Assembly (NCBI GenBank): GCA_027493615.1
Contig: JAOSKK010000038.1
Span: 682,001-746,000, forward strand
Direction of reading: 5' to 3'
DNA: 64,000 nucleotides
Source of the DNA: Verrucomicrobiota bacterium
GTDB taxonomy: Bacteria > Verrucomicrobiota > Verrucomicrobiia > Limisphaerales > J093
The position numbers and the translations under genes were made by a program. Below are positions 52,470 to 64,000 of the stretch, piece after piece (position 1 is the first letter of the stretch; the number at the start of each line of letters is the position of its first letter). The notes below the pieces were generated by a model, which was not told where the DNA came from, did no database searches, and saw only the letters and a list, made by a program, of their open reading frames with translations.

Positions 52470-52680
52470 GCTTCGAAGTGAGATTTCAAATCGCGCCCGT
52501 GGGCGGTGCGAGTACTGTCGTCTTCCAGAGCACTGCAGTGTGTTGAATTTTGAGCTGGAACACGTTATCGCCGAAAAGCATGGCGGTGAGACTGTACTTC
52601 AGAACCTCGCCTACGCGTGCCGCTACTGTAATGCGTACAAGGGGCCGAACATCGCGGGGATCGATCCTCAAACCGGGCAC
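52459..52680 (+). pseudogene. HNH endonuclease, 3' half replaced by transposase remnant
   Basis: The first 73 residues are a clear HNH nuclease: RARGRCEYCRLPEHCSVLNF (first CxxC), ELEHVIAEKHGGETVLQNLA (catalytic EH pair), then CRYCNAYKGPNIAGIDPQTG (second CxxC and Asn). In intact relatives the chain continues for about 60 residues after this GPNxAGxDP point. Here the sequence turns into the antisense of an ISAzo13-type transposase near 52680 and the frame drifts on to 53037. The nuclease may keep its zinc and metal site but lacks the C-terminal part. Confidence 0.7.
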
Positions 52681-53105
52681 GTGTGGCGTTGCAGTGCCTC
52701 GGCCAAGGCAGCCGTACTCTTGCAGGTCCAGCGCAAGGGCGATTCGGGATGGCCGCGGGTGGCAGGGTCCACCAACGCCTCCAAGGCAGCCAGGAGGTGG
52801 GGATCGGTTTCGGTCAGCGGCTTGCGCCCGCCTCCCGGCGCCCGGATCCGCAGCGTGACCGTCGCCCGGGGCTGCTCTCGTCGCCGGGCCACATCGCGCG
52901 CCCCCGCCATGATCGTATTGAGGGCCAGGCCCGTCGCCACCGCCACCGCACTGACCCCGCCCCATCCCAAGGCCGAGGCCTCGGCCGCCGCCCACTGTCG
53001 GCGCATGCGTTCGTCCATCAGTTCAGCAAGCGACTGATACTTGCGCCGGATACGATGGATAGTCTGGGGATCTTGCGTGAGCGCAGCATCCCCAAAGTAG
53101 CTGTG
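52668..53105 (-). pseudogene. ISAzo13-type transposase remnant (N-terminal part)
   Basis: The minus strand encodes QTIHRIRRKYQSLAELMDER, then AEASALGWGGVSAVAVATGL (helix-turn-helix), RAPGGGRKPLTETDPHLLAA and the marker SPLRWTCKSTAALAEALQRH. This is the N-terminal third of an ISAzo13-family transposase. The frame stops right after, at the junction with the HNH gene, and the DDE core is absent. No terminal repeats are visible. Confidence 0.7.
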
Positions 53106-53147
53106 TAATGCAAGGCCGAATTGCTCAAGTTATTCTTTCGCGAGTCC

Positions 53148-53428
53148 TTAGCGAGGAGATGCCTTCTGGGCGCGTTCATCCGCGAGCTCGCGCTTCAGGT
53201 TCTCGAAATAGTCCGGCTCGAAGGGGACGGCGATGGCGGGATTGGCGGTGAACTCGGCGAGGCGACCTTCCAGCTCCGCCATGAGTACCGGCGTTTCCTG
53301 CCAGTCGGCCTCGGGGACGAACCGGGAGGAGTCTGGGAAGCCAGGAAACCACTGAACCATTCGGCCAGGCGAATCACATCACTGGCTGGCAACCGCTGAA
53401 TCTCCTGCTCGATTTGCTCGACGCTCAT
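53148..53428 (-). CDS. Antitoxin-like small protein (frameshifted)
   Basis: From ATG 53428 the protein reads MSVEQIEQEIQRLPASDVIR, then LAEWF, a start typical of 'addiction module component' antitoxins. A frame change near 53350 leads to DSSRFVPEADWQETPVLMAE, then EPDYFENLKRELADERAQK, about 93 residues in total. No toxin gene follows on this strand. The join of the two frames is an inference; without it only a short peptide remains. Confidence 0.45.
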
Positions 53429-53461
53429 GGGGGAAATGTACCCAAGTTCGGTCTGTATCAC

Positions 53462-53728
53462 TCAGCACGGCTTGGTGGGGGCGAGCAGGGTGTGGGCCTC
53501 GGCCTTCAGGATGCCGAGCAGCGTGTTGGCGCGGACCATGGATTCGAGTTCCGCCGCTTCGGCAGGGGTCAATTGACCTTCGGTGCGCTTGCCCGCAAGT
53601 TCGTCATAGCGGGCTTGGGTTTCCGCGTCCGCCTGCACGGCGATCAACGCGCGTGCCAACTCGCTCGTAAGACGCTGCGAAAGCGGTCGGAGGAGCCTCT
53701 CGAGTGCCGTGGTCTGACCGTCGGTCAT
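53462..53728 (-). CDS. Small helical protein, related to the HNH-associated protein
   Basis: An 88-residue protein starting MTDGQTTALERLLRPLSQRL, then LARALIAVQADAETQARYDE and KRTEGQLTPAEAAELESMVR. This is the common 'RLTxELARALxxLxAdxxxQxRxDELAxKxxEGxLT' pattern of small proteins often found before an HNH nuclease gene. No such gene follows here, so this may be an orphan half of a pair. The ATG at 53728 is chosen because the conserved pattern begins there; the longer open frame is proline-rich and not coding-like. Between 53729 and 54169 I see only a possible unassigned minus frame (LIVADRQDSDWITGQQRRLL). Confidence 0.6.
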   Translation of the reverse strand: MTDGQTTALERLLRPLSQRLTSELARALIAVQADAETQARYDELAGKRTEGQLTPAEAAELESMVRANTLLGILKAEAHTLLAPTKPC

Positions 53729-54169
53729 GCGCCGACGATAAGGGCGGCGGCGGCGCTTCATCTCGTTGGGGAGGCTGGCGAACCTGGAGGGGTCAGTCCC
53801 ACACATCGCTGCCTGTCTTTCGCGAAGGCCTGATAGGGACAACTGGGTGGGAGGAGGGGGGATGGCCTTCGGGGCTTCACGGCCGGTTGGCCAGGTCACC
53901 TGCCACGGGCGCGATGCCTCCGTGTCTCCCTGCTTCGCCGCCCTACCGGCGGCATTGAGACCCACAGCCCGGTCGGCGACACAGCGACACCGCGGCAACC
54001 ATCCAGATGCGGTCGGGCAGAACCGTGCGGAACTCACCCGGGGCGATGCCTTCCCGCGCGAGTGCTGCCAAGAGCGCGGCCTCGCGGCGTGGTTGGTCCC
54101 CTTCGATGTCACCGAGCAGACGCCGCTGCTGGCCCGTAATCCAGTCGGAATCCTGCCGATCTGCCACGA

Positions 54170-54586
54170 TCAGGTCTTGGGCGGCAGAGGTTCTTGCTTC
54201 AGCAAGTGGGCAGGAATGGGGGCGATGTGTGGATCGCGATGGACGAGAACGGCTTCGTGGACTTTGGCGCAAGCGGCGATCAAGGCGTCCATGGCCGGGA
54301 GGCGCTCCGGTGTATCACGCTTGAGTTCGAAGGCCATGCGGGCAACCACGTTGTCCACGGGGATGATGACATCAAACAGCGCTTCGTATGCGTCGACGGT
54401 GCCGGGATGTTGGGCAAGCACGCCTCTTTCCTGCAATCGCACCTGGAACTCAAACAGGACGGCGGCGGACAGGTCCAGCACCGCTTCTTCGTCCCTGAGG
54501 ATGTCCCGCACCCGCTCCCATCCCGGCTCTTGGAAGGCGTGCGCCAGCAGAGCGGAGGTGTCAAGGACGCGGGTGATCCGGGCCAT
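54170..54586 (-). CDS. vapC: VapC-type PIN-domain toxin
   Basis: A 138-residue PIN-domain ribonuclease, the toxin of a VapBC pair. The first acidic residue is in RVLDTSALLAHAF (Asp9). Later ones lie near VLFEFQVRLQERG, in PAMDALIAACAKVHEAVLVH and in RDPHIAPIP, the usual D-E-D-D spacing. It would cut RNA when free of its antitoxin. The start lies 26 bases inside the vapB gene, a typical overlap. The gene is intact and of normal size. Confidence 0.82.
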   Translation of the reverse strand: MARITRVLDTSALLAHAFQEPGWERVRDILRDEEAVLDLSAAVLFEFQVRLQERGVLAQHPGTVDAYEALFDVIIPVDNVVARMAFELKRDTPERLPAMDALIAACAKVHEAVLVHRDPHIAPIPAHLLKQEPLPPKT

Positions 54587-54836
54587 GTTCGAGGAGGTCG
54601 TCCTGCTCTCGCTGTTGGATCAGATCCGCCACGGGATCCTCGCCCGGCTTCAAGAAGGGCCGGCCGATGCCGAGGAGCTTGTCCGCACGGTCGCCACGCG
54701 AGCGGCGTTTGTGGAGGAGCAGGGTGCCGTTCCCGGTAACCTGCAAGTCCAAAGCCGCACCCGGCGTCAACCCCATCACCCGGGCAATGGCGTCCGGGAT
54801 CTTGACCGTGTTGTCCGCCAAGACCGTCGTTATCAT
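54561..54836 (-). CDS. vapB: VapB-type AbrB-fold antitoxin
   Basis: A 91-residue antitoxin. The N-terminal swapped-hairpin AbrB domain reads TVLADNTVKIPDAIARVMGL, then TPGAALDLQVTGNGTLLLHK. The C-terminal tail, with VADLIQQREQDDLLEHG, would wrap the toxin. It lies directly before vapC with a 26-base overlap and probably represses its own promoter in 54837-54950. No clear operator was found there. Confidence 0.8.
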   Translation of the reverse strand: MITTVLADNTVKIPDAIARVMGLTPGAALDLQVTGNGTLLLHKRRSRGDRADKLLGIGRPFLKPGEDPVADLIQQREQDDLLEHGPDHPRP

Positions 54837-55076
54837 GGAACGAAGATGGCGCCGTGCCAGGAATATTCAAGGAGGGAATCCGGGCCGCACATCGGCGGAG
54901 ACGGGGAGGACGCTGTGAGGTGACCATGACGGGCGACGCCACATATCAAGAGCACCGGCTGCGGACAGCCGGGCTACCGGAAGTTGTAGGCCGCGGGATT
55001 TCGCGCGGTGTAGCTTCTGTCTGAAAGCTGCCCATAGGGCCTCAAGTAGTATGGCATTCCAACACACAACGCACTT

Positions 55077-56208
55077 ATGAAGAGCCCCATTGTGTCCCTT
55101 CATTCATTCCGACGTCCGCTTCTCCTGTGCGGCGCGCTTGCCGTGATCTTGAGCCCGATCTGCTTGGGTGCGCTGCGCGCCCCAACGCCCCGGGAGCGGC
55201 TGTTGGCCCGGTTCAACGAGCCGCTGCCCCATGGCTTCAACGTCCTTCCTGAGAAGCAGGGCGGCGCAACGAACGAAATGCAGACTGCGTTCGAGGAGCG
55301 GGAAGGTGTCAGGTTGGCTTCGCCCGTCTCGGCGGAGTACCGGACCACAATGGGTAGCAAAGGCAACGGGGACTTGCACTCGGTGACCATTGCGGCCGGC
55401 ACCGTTGTCAACAGCTACTTCATTTTTCACAATCCGGCAGGATCACGGCACGATCCTGACGATTACACTTGGGAATTCGAGGCTGGCGAGAGGATCTTGG
55501 GCGTGATGGCAGACGAGAACGGCTTGTTGGAGATCGGCTCCTCGCCAATCCTGGGGCGTCCGAGCTTGCTCAGTACAAACGGGTATCCGATCAGTCGCAT
55601 CTTCAAACGGGGCTTCGAAGGACCAAGCACAGACGGCTGGGAGATCCTGGCGGCGAACCGATTGCGGGTTTACACCGAGGCCTCGCGCCCAGGGGATTAT
55701 CTGCGGGTGGTCACGACGATTGACAACCGCCCGCCCGTCGTGCAGCCCATCCCGAACCAGACGATGCCGGAGGACGGACTGCGGCAGCTCGTGCTTGGTG
55801 TCAGCGACGATCGTACGACGAACTCCCGGCTGACCTACGCGGTCCAAAGCTCGAATCCCCCCCTGCTTCCGGCGAGTGCGATCACGGTAACAGTGACCGG
55901 CGAAGTGCCGCGGATGACCCTCCCGCCTTTGCCGGATCAGTTTGGCGTGGCCCGAATCGAGCTGCGCGTGGGGGGATGAGCAGGGGTTGGTAACGGCGGT
56001 CTCCTTTGCTGTCACGGTGGTACCGGTCAATGACACGCCTACACTGGACGCAATCGCCGACCTGACCCTCGAGCAGGATCCCGGCGAGGTGAGGGTCGCG
56101 CTGACCGGCATCGGGTCCGGTGCGGCGAACGAGGACCAGAAGTTGGAGGTCTCGGCGGTCTCGAGCGACCCCCTGCTCGTGCCCGACCCCATTGTCCAGG
56201 AGAAAATG
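55077..56208 (+). pseudogene. Exported cadherin/tandem-95-type protein, 3' end missing
   Basis: It starts with a signal peptide (LLLCGALAVILSPICLGAL) and a beta-rich domain of about 210 residues. Two Ig-like repeats follow: RPPVVQPIPNQTMPEDGLRQ, then after one extra G in a G6 run near 55968, VNDTPTLDAIADLTLEQDPG. The second repeat stops at LLVPDPIVQ. From there the frame has no native stop and reads through the terminator hairpin into antisense sequence of the oxidoreductase gene. In related proteins many more repeats follow, so a deletion or join near 56198 removed the rest. Confidence 0.7.
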
Positions 56209-56248
56209 AACCGCGGGGCGACAGGCGTTCGACCTGCGCCCCGCGGTT
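56209..56248 (-). terminator. Strong hairpin terminator of the oxidoreductase gene
   Basis: AACCGCGGGGCG and CGCCCCGCGGTT pair over twelve bases, extended by CAGG/CCTG, and are followed on the minus strand by CATTTTCT. The hairpin begins at the stop codon of the gene. Confidence 0.75.
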
Positions 56249-57594
56249 CAGCGGGAGGGACGGTTCGGGTCAGGCCACCGGGGCGACCGGGGGGTCTTGA
56301 GGACGTCGAACATGCTCGGCATGGGCGGCTTCAGGGTGCGGAAATCACCGAACTCCATCTTGCTGGCGTTGGTGTAGAGCAGTTCGGGGCCGTACTTGAA
56401 GGTGGACTTGCTGATGGCCTCCCAGTCCACGCCGCCCCCGCTGTAAGCGGCTTCACGTCCCATAATGGCGGTCAGGGTGCTGTCCGTGACGTTCTTCGCC
56501 TCGTTGAGGTCGCCGTCTTTGACGATGGCGTTGATGAGGTCGACGTGTTCCTGAACGTACGGGTCGACGTTGCGCTCGGCACGGAAGCGGTAGAGCATCT
56601 TGCCGCTGTTGGACTGGATGCTGCCGCCGGGGTTCGAGCTGCCGTTGGTGCCGTGGACCCCTTCGCTGACGGACGACCAGGAGCGTTTGATCTGGCCGCA
56701 GTAGCTGTACATGCGGACGCCGTTGGCATACTCGTACTCGACGGCGAAGTTGTCCCAGATCTCGCCTGATTTGCCATCCAACTGCTGGCGGGCGCCCATG
56801 CCCCAACACCGGACGGGGTGCGTGCCCATGATCCAGTTGCAGACGTCGAGGTTGTGGACGTGCTGCTCGCAGATGTGGTCGCCCGAGAGCCAGATGTAGT
56901 GGTACCAGTTGAAGATCTGCCGCTCGAGCGTGCTGTTGCCGCGCTCGCCGCGATGCCAGATGGGGCCGCCGTTCACCCAGTAGGCGCGCAGGAACGTGAC
57001 GTCCCCGATCATGCCGTCCTGGATGCGCTTGATGGTCTCAAGGTAGCTGGGTTGGTGGCGCCGCTGGGTGCCGGCGGCCACCTTCAGGTTCTTGCGCTTG
57101 GCCTCTTCGTAGGCGGCGTACATGATCTGACAGCCCGGGCCGTCCACCGCCACCGGTTTCTCCATGAACACGTGCTTGCCGTGCTCGATGCAGGCCTTGA
57201 AGTGCGGCGGCCGGAAACCGGGCGGCGCCGCCAGGATGGCGTAGTTCACGCCGGGCACCTCGAGCGCCTTGACGTAGGAATCAAACCCGCTGAAGCACTG
57301 GGCTTCCGGCACGCTGAACGCCTCGGTCCCGCGACGGGATTGGCCGGGGAAAATGTCGGCCACGGCCACGATCTTGCCTTCCACACCCGCCTCCTTGCAG
57401 GCGGCCAGGAAGTTCTGACCCGCCCCACCCCCACGGCCGCCCATGCCAAGGATCACGGCGTTGAAGGCGGGCTTCGCCTGGGCGAGCACCGTGGGACCCT
57501 GAGCGGCCACCAGCGTGCCGACGGCGGCGGAGGCTTTGAGAAAACTGCGGCGCGACACCGGCGCCGACGCGGCGGAGTGATGTTGAATAGTCAT
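56248..57594 (-). CDS. Tat-exported Gfo/Idh/MocA-family oxidoreductase
   Basis: A 448-residue NAD(P)-dependent oxidoreductase. Residues 14-20 are SRRSFLK, a twin-arginine signal, so the folded enzyme with its cofactor is exported. The Rossmann start AVILGMGGRGGGAGQNFL is near residue 46. The family signature HVFMEKPVA lies near 145, and the long C-terminal alpha/beta domain carries the likely catalytic HICEQHVHNLDVCNWIMGTH. The length suits this subfamily, which is greatly expanded in Verrucomicrobia and Planctomycetes and acts on sugars or glycosides. The frame is intact. It stands alone, with a terminator at its end. The upstream 246 bases to the next gene show no clear promoter. Confidence 0.88.
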   Translation of the reverse strand: MTIQHHSAASAPVSRRSFLKASAAVGTLVAAQGPTVLAQAKPAFNAVILGMGGRGGGAGQNFLAACKEAGVEGKIVAVADIFPGQSRRGTEAFSVPEAQCFSGFDSYVKALEVPGVNYAILAAPPGFRPPHFKACIEHGKHVFMEKPVAVDGPGCQIMYAAYEEAKRKNLKVAAGTQRRHQPSYLETIKRIQDGMIGDVTFLRAYWVNGGPIWHRGERGNSTLERQIFNWYHYIWLSGDHICEQHVHNLDVCNWIMGTHPVRCWGMGARQQLDGKSGEIWDNFAVEYEYANGVRMYSYCGQIKRSWSSVSEGVHGTNGSSNPGGSIQSNSGKMLYRFRAERNVDPYVQEHVDLINAIVKDGDLNEAKNVTDSTLTAIMGREAAYSGGGVDWEAISKSTFKYGPELLYTNASKMEFGDFRTLKPPMPSMFDVLKTPRSPRWPDPNRPSR

Positions 57595-57840
57595 GTTGAG
57601 GTATGTCTAACGATGCTGGTTTGACTGCCCGCCGCACCCGCGCATTCAGGCCCGGCTGGACGTCCGAGTATAAGTTGGGGTGACGGCAACGGCGCGATGT
57701 TTGACCTTTCGCGACTCTCCGGTCAAGCCGCTTCACGGCGGCACCCACCACGGCGAGGTGGTTCCTTGGCTTGCTCCGGTCCGTCAAGGTGGTAGATGTG
57801 GGGGTCGCTTGGCCTTGTGGCCGAAGTCCCTGAACCGTTC

Positions 57841-59836
57841 ATGAAGACAACTGCCCTGTTCCTCGCCGGCGCCAGCCTCCTCCTGGCCTTTCCTTCGAGC
57901 CACGCCCGCGTCGTCACCGTCACCACCATGGACAACGCCGATCCGCCTGCCGGCCAGACCTCGCTCCTGCAGGCCCTGACGAACCTACAGGACGGCGACG
58001 AGATCCACTTCCAGATCCCAGGCGACGGGCCGCATTTCATCGCCACGCCGCCCGGCGGCTACCCGCTGATAACCCGGAACAACGTCGTGATCGACGGGTA
58101 CACCCAGCCGGGCGCGGCTCCCAACACCAACCCCATCCTCGCCGCCAACAACGCCCGCCTCCAGATCGTGCTCGACTCCCGCAACGGCGAGGTCCGTCTC
58201 CTGGACTTTCCGCCGAGCAGTCCGAACGATCTCACCGGCTACGGCCCGAATGCCGGCGCCGTGCTGGGCACCCTTGGAGCACAGGGACTTACCATTCGAG
58301 GACTCGCTGTGCTGGCGCCGTCGTTCACGGGCCCGGGTTCCGGGGTCGAGGTTCACGGGGTGGTCTTCGCGCGGGGCGCTTCCTCCGGCCGGGTGCGTGG
58401 CTGCTGGATCGGGGTGGCACCCGACGGCACGACGCTGGCCGGCCCGAACAAGGGCGTCACCGGCCTGCGCTACCAGCAGCGGGACGAGAACCTCCAGGTC
58501 ACTGGCAACCTGCTCGTGAACGACGTGGTGATCGGTGTCCCCCCGGCGGCCGTCACCCCGGCGGCCGACTTCAACGTCCTCACCGGCATCCCGGCCGTGC
58601 CGGTCGTCCTGGAAGGCCACCGTGCGCGCATCAGCGGCAATTTCCTCGGGGTGCTGCCGGATGGCCTGCAGGACGTGAACCTCGCCCTCGACCCCGCCTT
58701 CTCGGGCAGCTTCGGCGGCTTCATCCGCATCGGATACGGCGCCAATGACACGGTCATCGGGACGGACGGCGACGGCGTGAACGACGCGCAGGAACGCAAC
58801 CTCATCGGCGGTGCCCTGCCCCCGCTTTACGGCGGGGCCGCGGCAAGCGTCGCGTTCTACGACCAGACCCGGGCACGAACATCGTCGTTGCGGGCAATTA
58901 CTTCGGCGTGGGTGTTGATGGCCAGACGACTTTCACCAACGGGGTGGCCGCGCTTAGCGCCCCCGGCAACCTCGCCCGCTATCGGTTCGGCTCGAACCTA
59001 GACGGTCTGAGCGATGCGGCGGAGGGCAACCTGGTATTCAACCACTGGCCCGACACCGTGTTCAGCCCGGATTACTTCGACTTTCTGCTGCCCAACGAAC
59101 TGAACTTCTTCCATGGTCTGGTGGCCGGCGGTCACATTTCCTTGCGCGGCAACAGCCTCGTGAACAATCTCCCCTTCCCGGCCAGCCGCACCCGGCTGGA
59201 CGGCGGGGTGCCCGGCGCCTGGCTGACCAACTATTACGCCGGCGTGCTCGCCGACCCGGCTGCCGGCGTGTTTCCGACCATCGCGGCCAACTCAACAGCC
59301 CGCCGCCTGCGCGGCACCGTGCCGCTCGCTGACGCCACCGGCTTCCCCGTCACGGTGGTGGACATTTACCTGGCCGATCCGGTGGGTCTGGCCACGGGCG
59401 AGGCCGTCCAAGTCCCGGAATTGCCCCACGGCTTCGTCCAAGGCCGCACCTATCTGCGCTCCTTCGTCGAGAACAGCCCCGCCGACCTCGAACCCGTCCC
59501 CGGCCGTTTCGACTTCGACCTGGCCGCGCTTGGCCTGACGGAGGCTGTCCTGACCATCACCGCCAATTACGCGTCAGCCGCGGTGACGACGCCCACGACG
59601 GTGGTCGTGACAGGCCCGTTCTCCGACCCGATGCGGGTCACGGGCGGTCCGGTGGATGAACTCCGGTTCACGGCCATCACCCGCTCGCCGGGGGCGTGCA
59701 GTTTGAATGGACCGGTGGGGGCACGCTGCAGGCGTCGCCGCGTCCCACCGACGGTTGGCAGGACGTATCGGGGGCCACCAGCCCGCACCTGGTTTCGACC
59801 AGCGAAGCGCTCCGCTTCTTCCGCCTGCGGCGGTGA
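57841..59836 (+). CDS. Exported right-handed beta-helix protein (frameshifted)
   Basis: About 665 residues starting MKTTALFLAGASLLLAFPSS, a signal peptide. The start looks like a CSLREA-type beta-helix protein: NADPPAGQTSLLQALTNLQD, then GYPLITRNNVVIDGYTQPG and repeated turns such as RARISGNFLGVLPDG and ISLRGNSLVNNLPF. A missing C near 58870 and another change near 59690 break the frame. The end, ATSPHLVSTSEALRFFRLRR, is a short form of the FFRLR tail seen on the other exported proteins here. It may bind or act on polysaccharide at the surface, but no catalytic residues can be named. Confidence 0.75.
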
Positions 59837-59902
59837 CGCCGCCGGGCAGAATCGGCTTGCCCTCGTTGCCCGTCCGGCTTTTTCGTCAGGCCGCAACACG
59901 TC

Positions 59903-60769
59903 ATGCATGCTTATCGCCAGTACGTTCACAGTTTCGTGGGCCTCGCCCGGCTGGGTTCCCAACTCCCGCTGGGCGGCTTCCCCCCCCTGGCCCGGCCCAC
60001 GGTGGCGGCCGACGCGCCCAAGGCTCTCCTGTTCTCCCCGCACCCGGACGACGAGTGCATCATCGGGGCGCTGGCCTTGCGTTTCCTGCGCGAGGCGCAG
60101 CTCCGCGTGATTAATGTCGCCGTAACCCTCGGCAGCAAGAAGGAGCGCCAGGCGGAACGCTGGGCAGAGTTGCAGGCGGCTTGTGAGTTCCTTGGCTTCG
60201 AGGTGCGCGCGACCGCGCCCACCGGGCTGGAGCACGTCAACCCGAAAACCCGGGCCGACCACGCCGAGGATTGGGCCGCCAAGGTCCGCGTGATCGCCGA
60301 CATCCTGCGCGAGGAGCGACCGCGCGTGGTCTTCTTCCCGCACGACCAGGACTGGAACAGCACACACGAAGGTGTCCACTGGCTGGTGGCCGATGCCCTC
60401 GCCACATTGGGACCCGACTTCGGCTGTTACACGGTCGAGACCGAGTTTTGGGGTCAGTGCGACGATCCGAACCTGGCGGTGGAATCGAGCGAGGCGGATG
60501 TGGCGGACTTGATCGCGGCCACCTCGTTCCACGTGGGCGAGGTGCGGCGCAATCCCTATCATGTGTTGCTGCCCAGTTGGATGATGGACAACGTCCGACG
60601 GGGGCGCCGAGCTGGTCGGGGGCCAGGGCGGTGGGGCGCCCGGCTTCACGTTCGCCACCCTCTACCGGCTGCGCCGCTGGCGGGCCGGGAAGTTCGAGCG
60701 GTTCTACCAAGGGGGCGGATGCTGCCCGCCCTGGCCAGCGCGGCGACGGTGTTCCAGGAAGACCGCTGA
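59903..60769 (+). CDS. PIG-L family zinc deacetylase (frameshifted near end)
   Basis: A 288-residue LmbE/PIG-L-type deacetylase that removes N-acetyl groups from sugar derivatives. The zinc motif is LLFSPHPDDECIIGALALRF near residue 46 (His, Asp, Asp). The second zinc histidine is in NSTHEGVHW near 155. Two opposite frame changes near 60600 and 60715 alter about 38 residues; the corrected text reads GFTFATLYRLRRWRAGKFER before the end, RMLPALASAATVFQEDR. It lies 66 bases after the beta-helix gene on the same strand and may be co-transcribed. No signal peptide is clear, so it is likely cytoplasmic. Confidence 0.82.
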   Translation: MHAYRQYVHSFVGLARLGSQLPLGGFPPLARPTVAADAPKALLFSPHPDDECIIGALALRFLREAQLRVINVAVTLGSKKERQAERWAELQAACEFLGFEVRATAPTGLEHVNPKTRADHAEDWAAKVRVIADILREERPRVVFFPHDQDWNSTHEGVHWLVADALATLGPDFGCYTVETEFWGQCDDPNLAVESSEADVADLIAATSFHVGEVRRNPYHVLLPSWMMDNVRRGRRAGRGPGRWGARLHVRHPLPAAPLAGREVRAVLPRGRMLPALASAATVFQEDR

Positions 60770-60861
60770 CCAGCGGCGCCGTCAGCCCCTGGAGGTTTGT
60801 TCCCTTCGCGTAGGCGCCGACGTGAGGCGGCGAAGAGGAGACGCCTCCTGACGTCTGGCGC

Positions 60862-63779
<2,918 letters not shown>

Positions 63780-64000
63780 CAAGCCAGGCACCGACGTGAC
63801 AGCGTCGAGGGGGCGAACTTAGAAGGCAACGTGCCCAACGCAAGTCCGACTTCATTTTGGGGTCGCATCTTAACATTTAACAATTGGCGGGTGGGTCCAG
63901 CACCTTACCCGGTCCCCATGCGGTTCGGGTTTCGAGGATTCTAGTAGTCGGCGGGCGGAGGATCGGCTTTATTGGCCGCGCAACACCTGAGACTCGCCAC

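Noticed and set aside
53943-54169. A possible gene on the minus strand with LIVADRQDSDWITGQQRRLL
   Set aside because: It looks partly coding, but there is no start codon, ribosome-binding site or family, so I mention it only as an unassigned frame.
63780-64000. A glycine riboswitch before gcvP
   Set aside because: I found no tandem aptamer-like pairing or terminator; the stretch only turns AT-richer and shows nothing definite.

Overview
The window looks like a high-GC Verrucomicrobiota chromosome, possibly Limisphaerales/Pedosphaera-like; this is inference. The grounds are giant secreted tandem-repeat proteins ending in an Asp-rich hinge plus a short 'FFRVRV'-type tail, futalosine-route menaquinone genes, a Tat-exported Gfo/Idh/MocA oxidoreductase, and families of short palindromic repeats between genes and inside gene ends. 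No rRNA, tRNA or CRISPR array was seen. Conserved genes here (gcvP, PPIase, aldolase, IstA, debranching enzyme) carry frameshifts, mostly in C or G runs. They look like uncorrected consensus errors, so I join the frames and report one gene per locus.

Layout. 1-1309: 5' part of an FG-GAP/VCBS protein (minus). 1545-4575: a coupled minus operon mqnA-mqnE-ubiA-like for menaquinone. 4712-31420: six tightly packed minus-strand genes (about 26.7 kb) for very large exported proteins, with a SurA/PpiC-type lipoprotein foldase in the middle. 31671-36323: a bifunctional glycogen-debranching enzyme (GH13 plus GH133 in one chain). 36456-39382: a hydroxyacid dehydrogenase, a class II aldolase and a short-chain dehydrogenase.

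40274-56208 is accessory DNA. A secreted-protein gene is cut by a 4.8-kb IS21-like transposon (41858-46663) that carries three extra genes (zinc-cluster protein, ParB-like protein, TOPRIM protein) in one overlapping operon with istA-istB. Beyond it lies a mobilisation module (MobF relaxase, accessory protein, zinc-ribbon membrane protein, start of a coupling-protein gene cut by the transposon). Then follow an AbiEii-like nucleotidyltransferase, small plasmid-type genes with a decayed inverted copy, an HNH nuclease gene cut by a transposase remnant, antitoxin-like genes and a VapBC pair. A truncated cadherin-type gene closes the island.

56248-63779 is again chromosomal in character: a Gfo/Idh/MocA oxidoreductase, a beta-helix exported protein, a PIG-L deacetylase and glycine decarboxylase GcvP.

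How the genes may work together: mqnA, mqnE and the prenyltransferase belong to one pathway. The six-gene operon probably makes a surface or extracellular assembly with its own periplasmic folding helper. The transposon genes are probably translated as one coupled unit.
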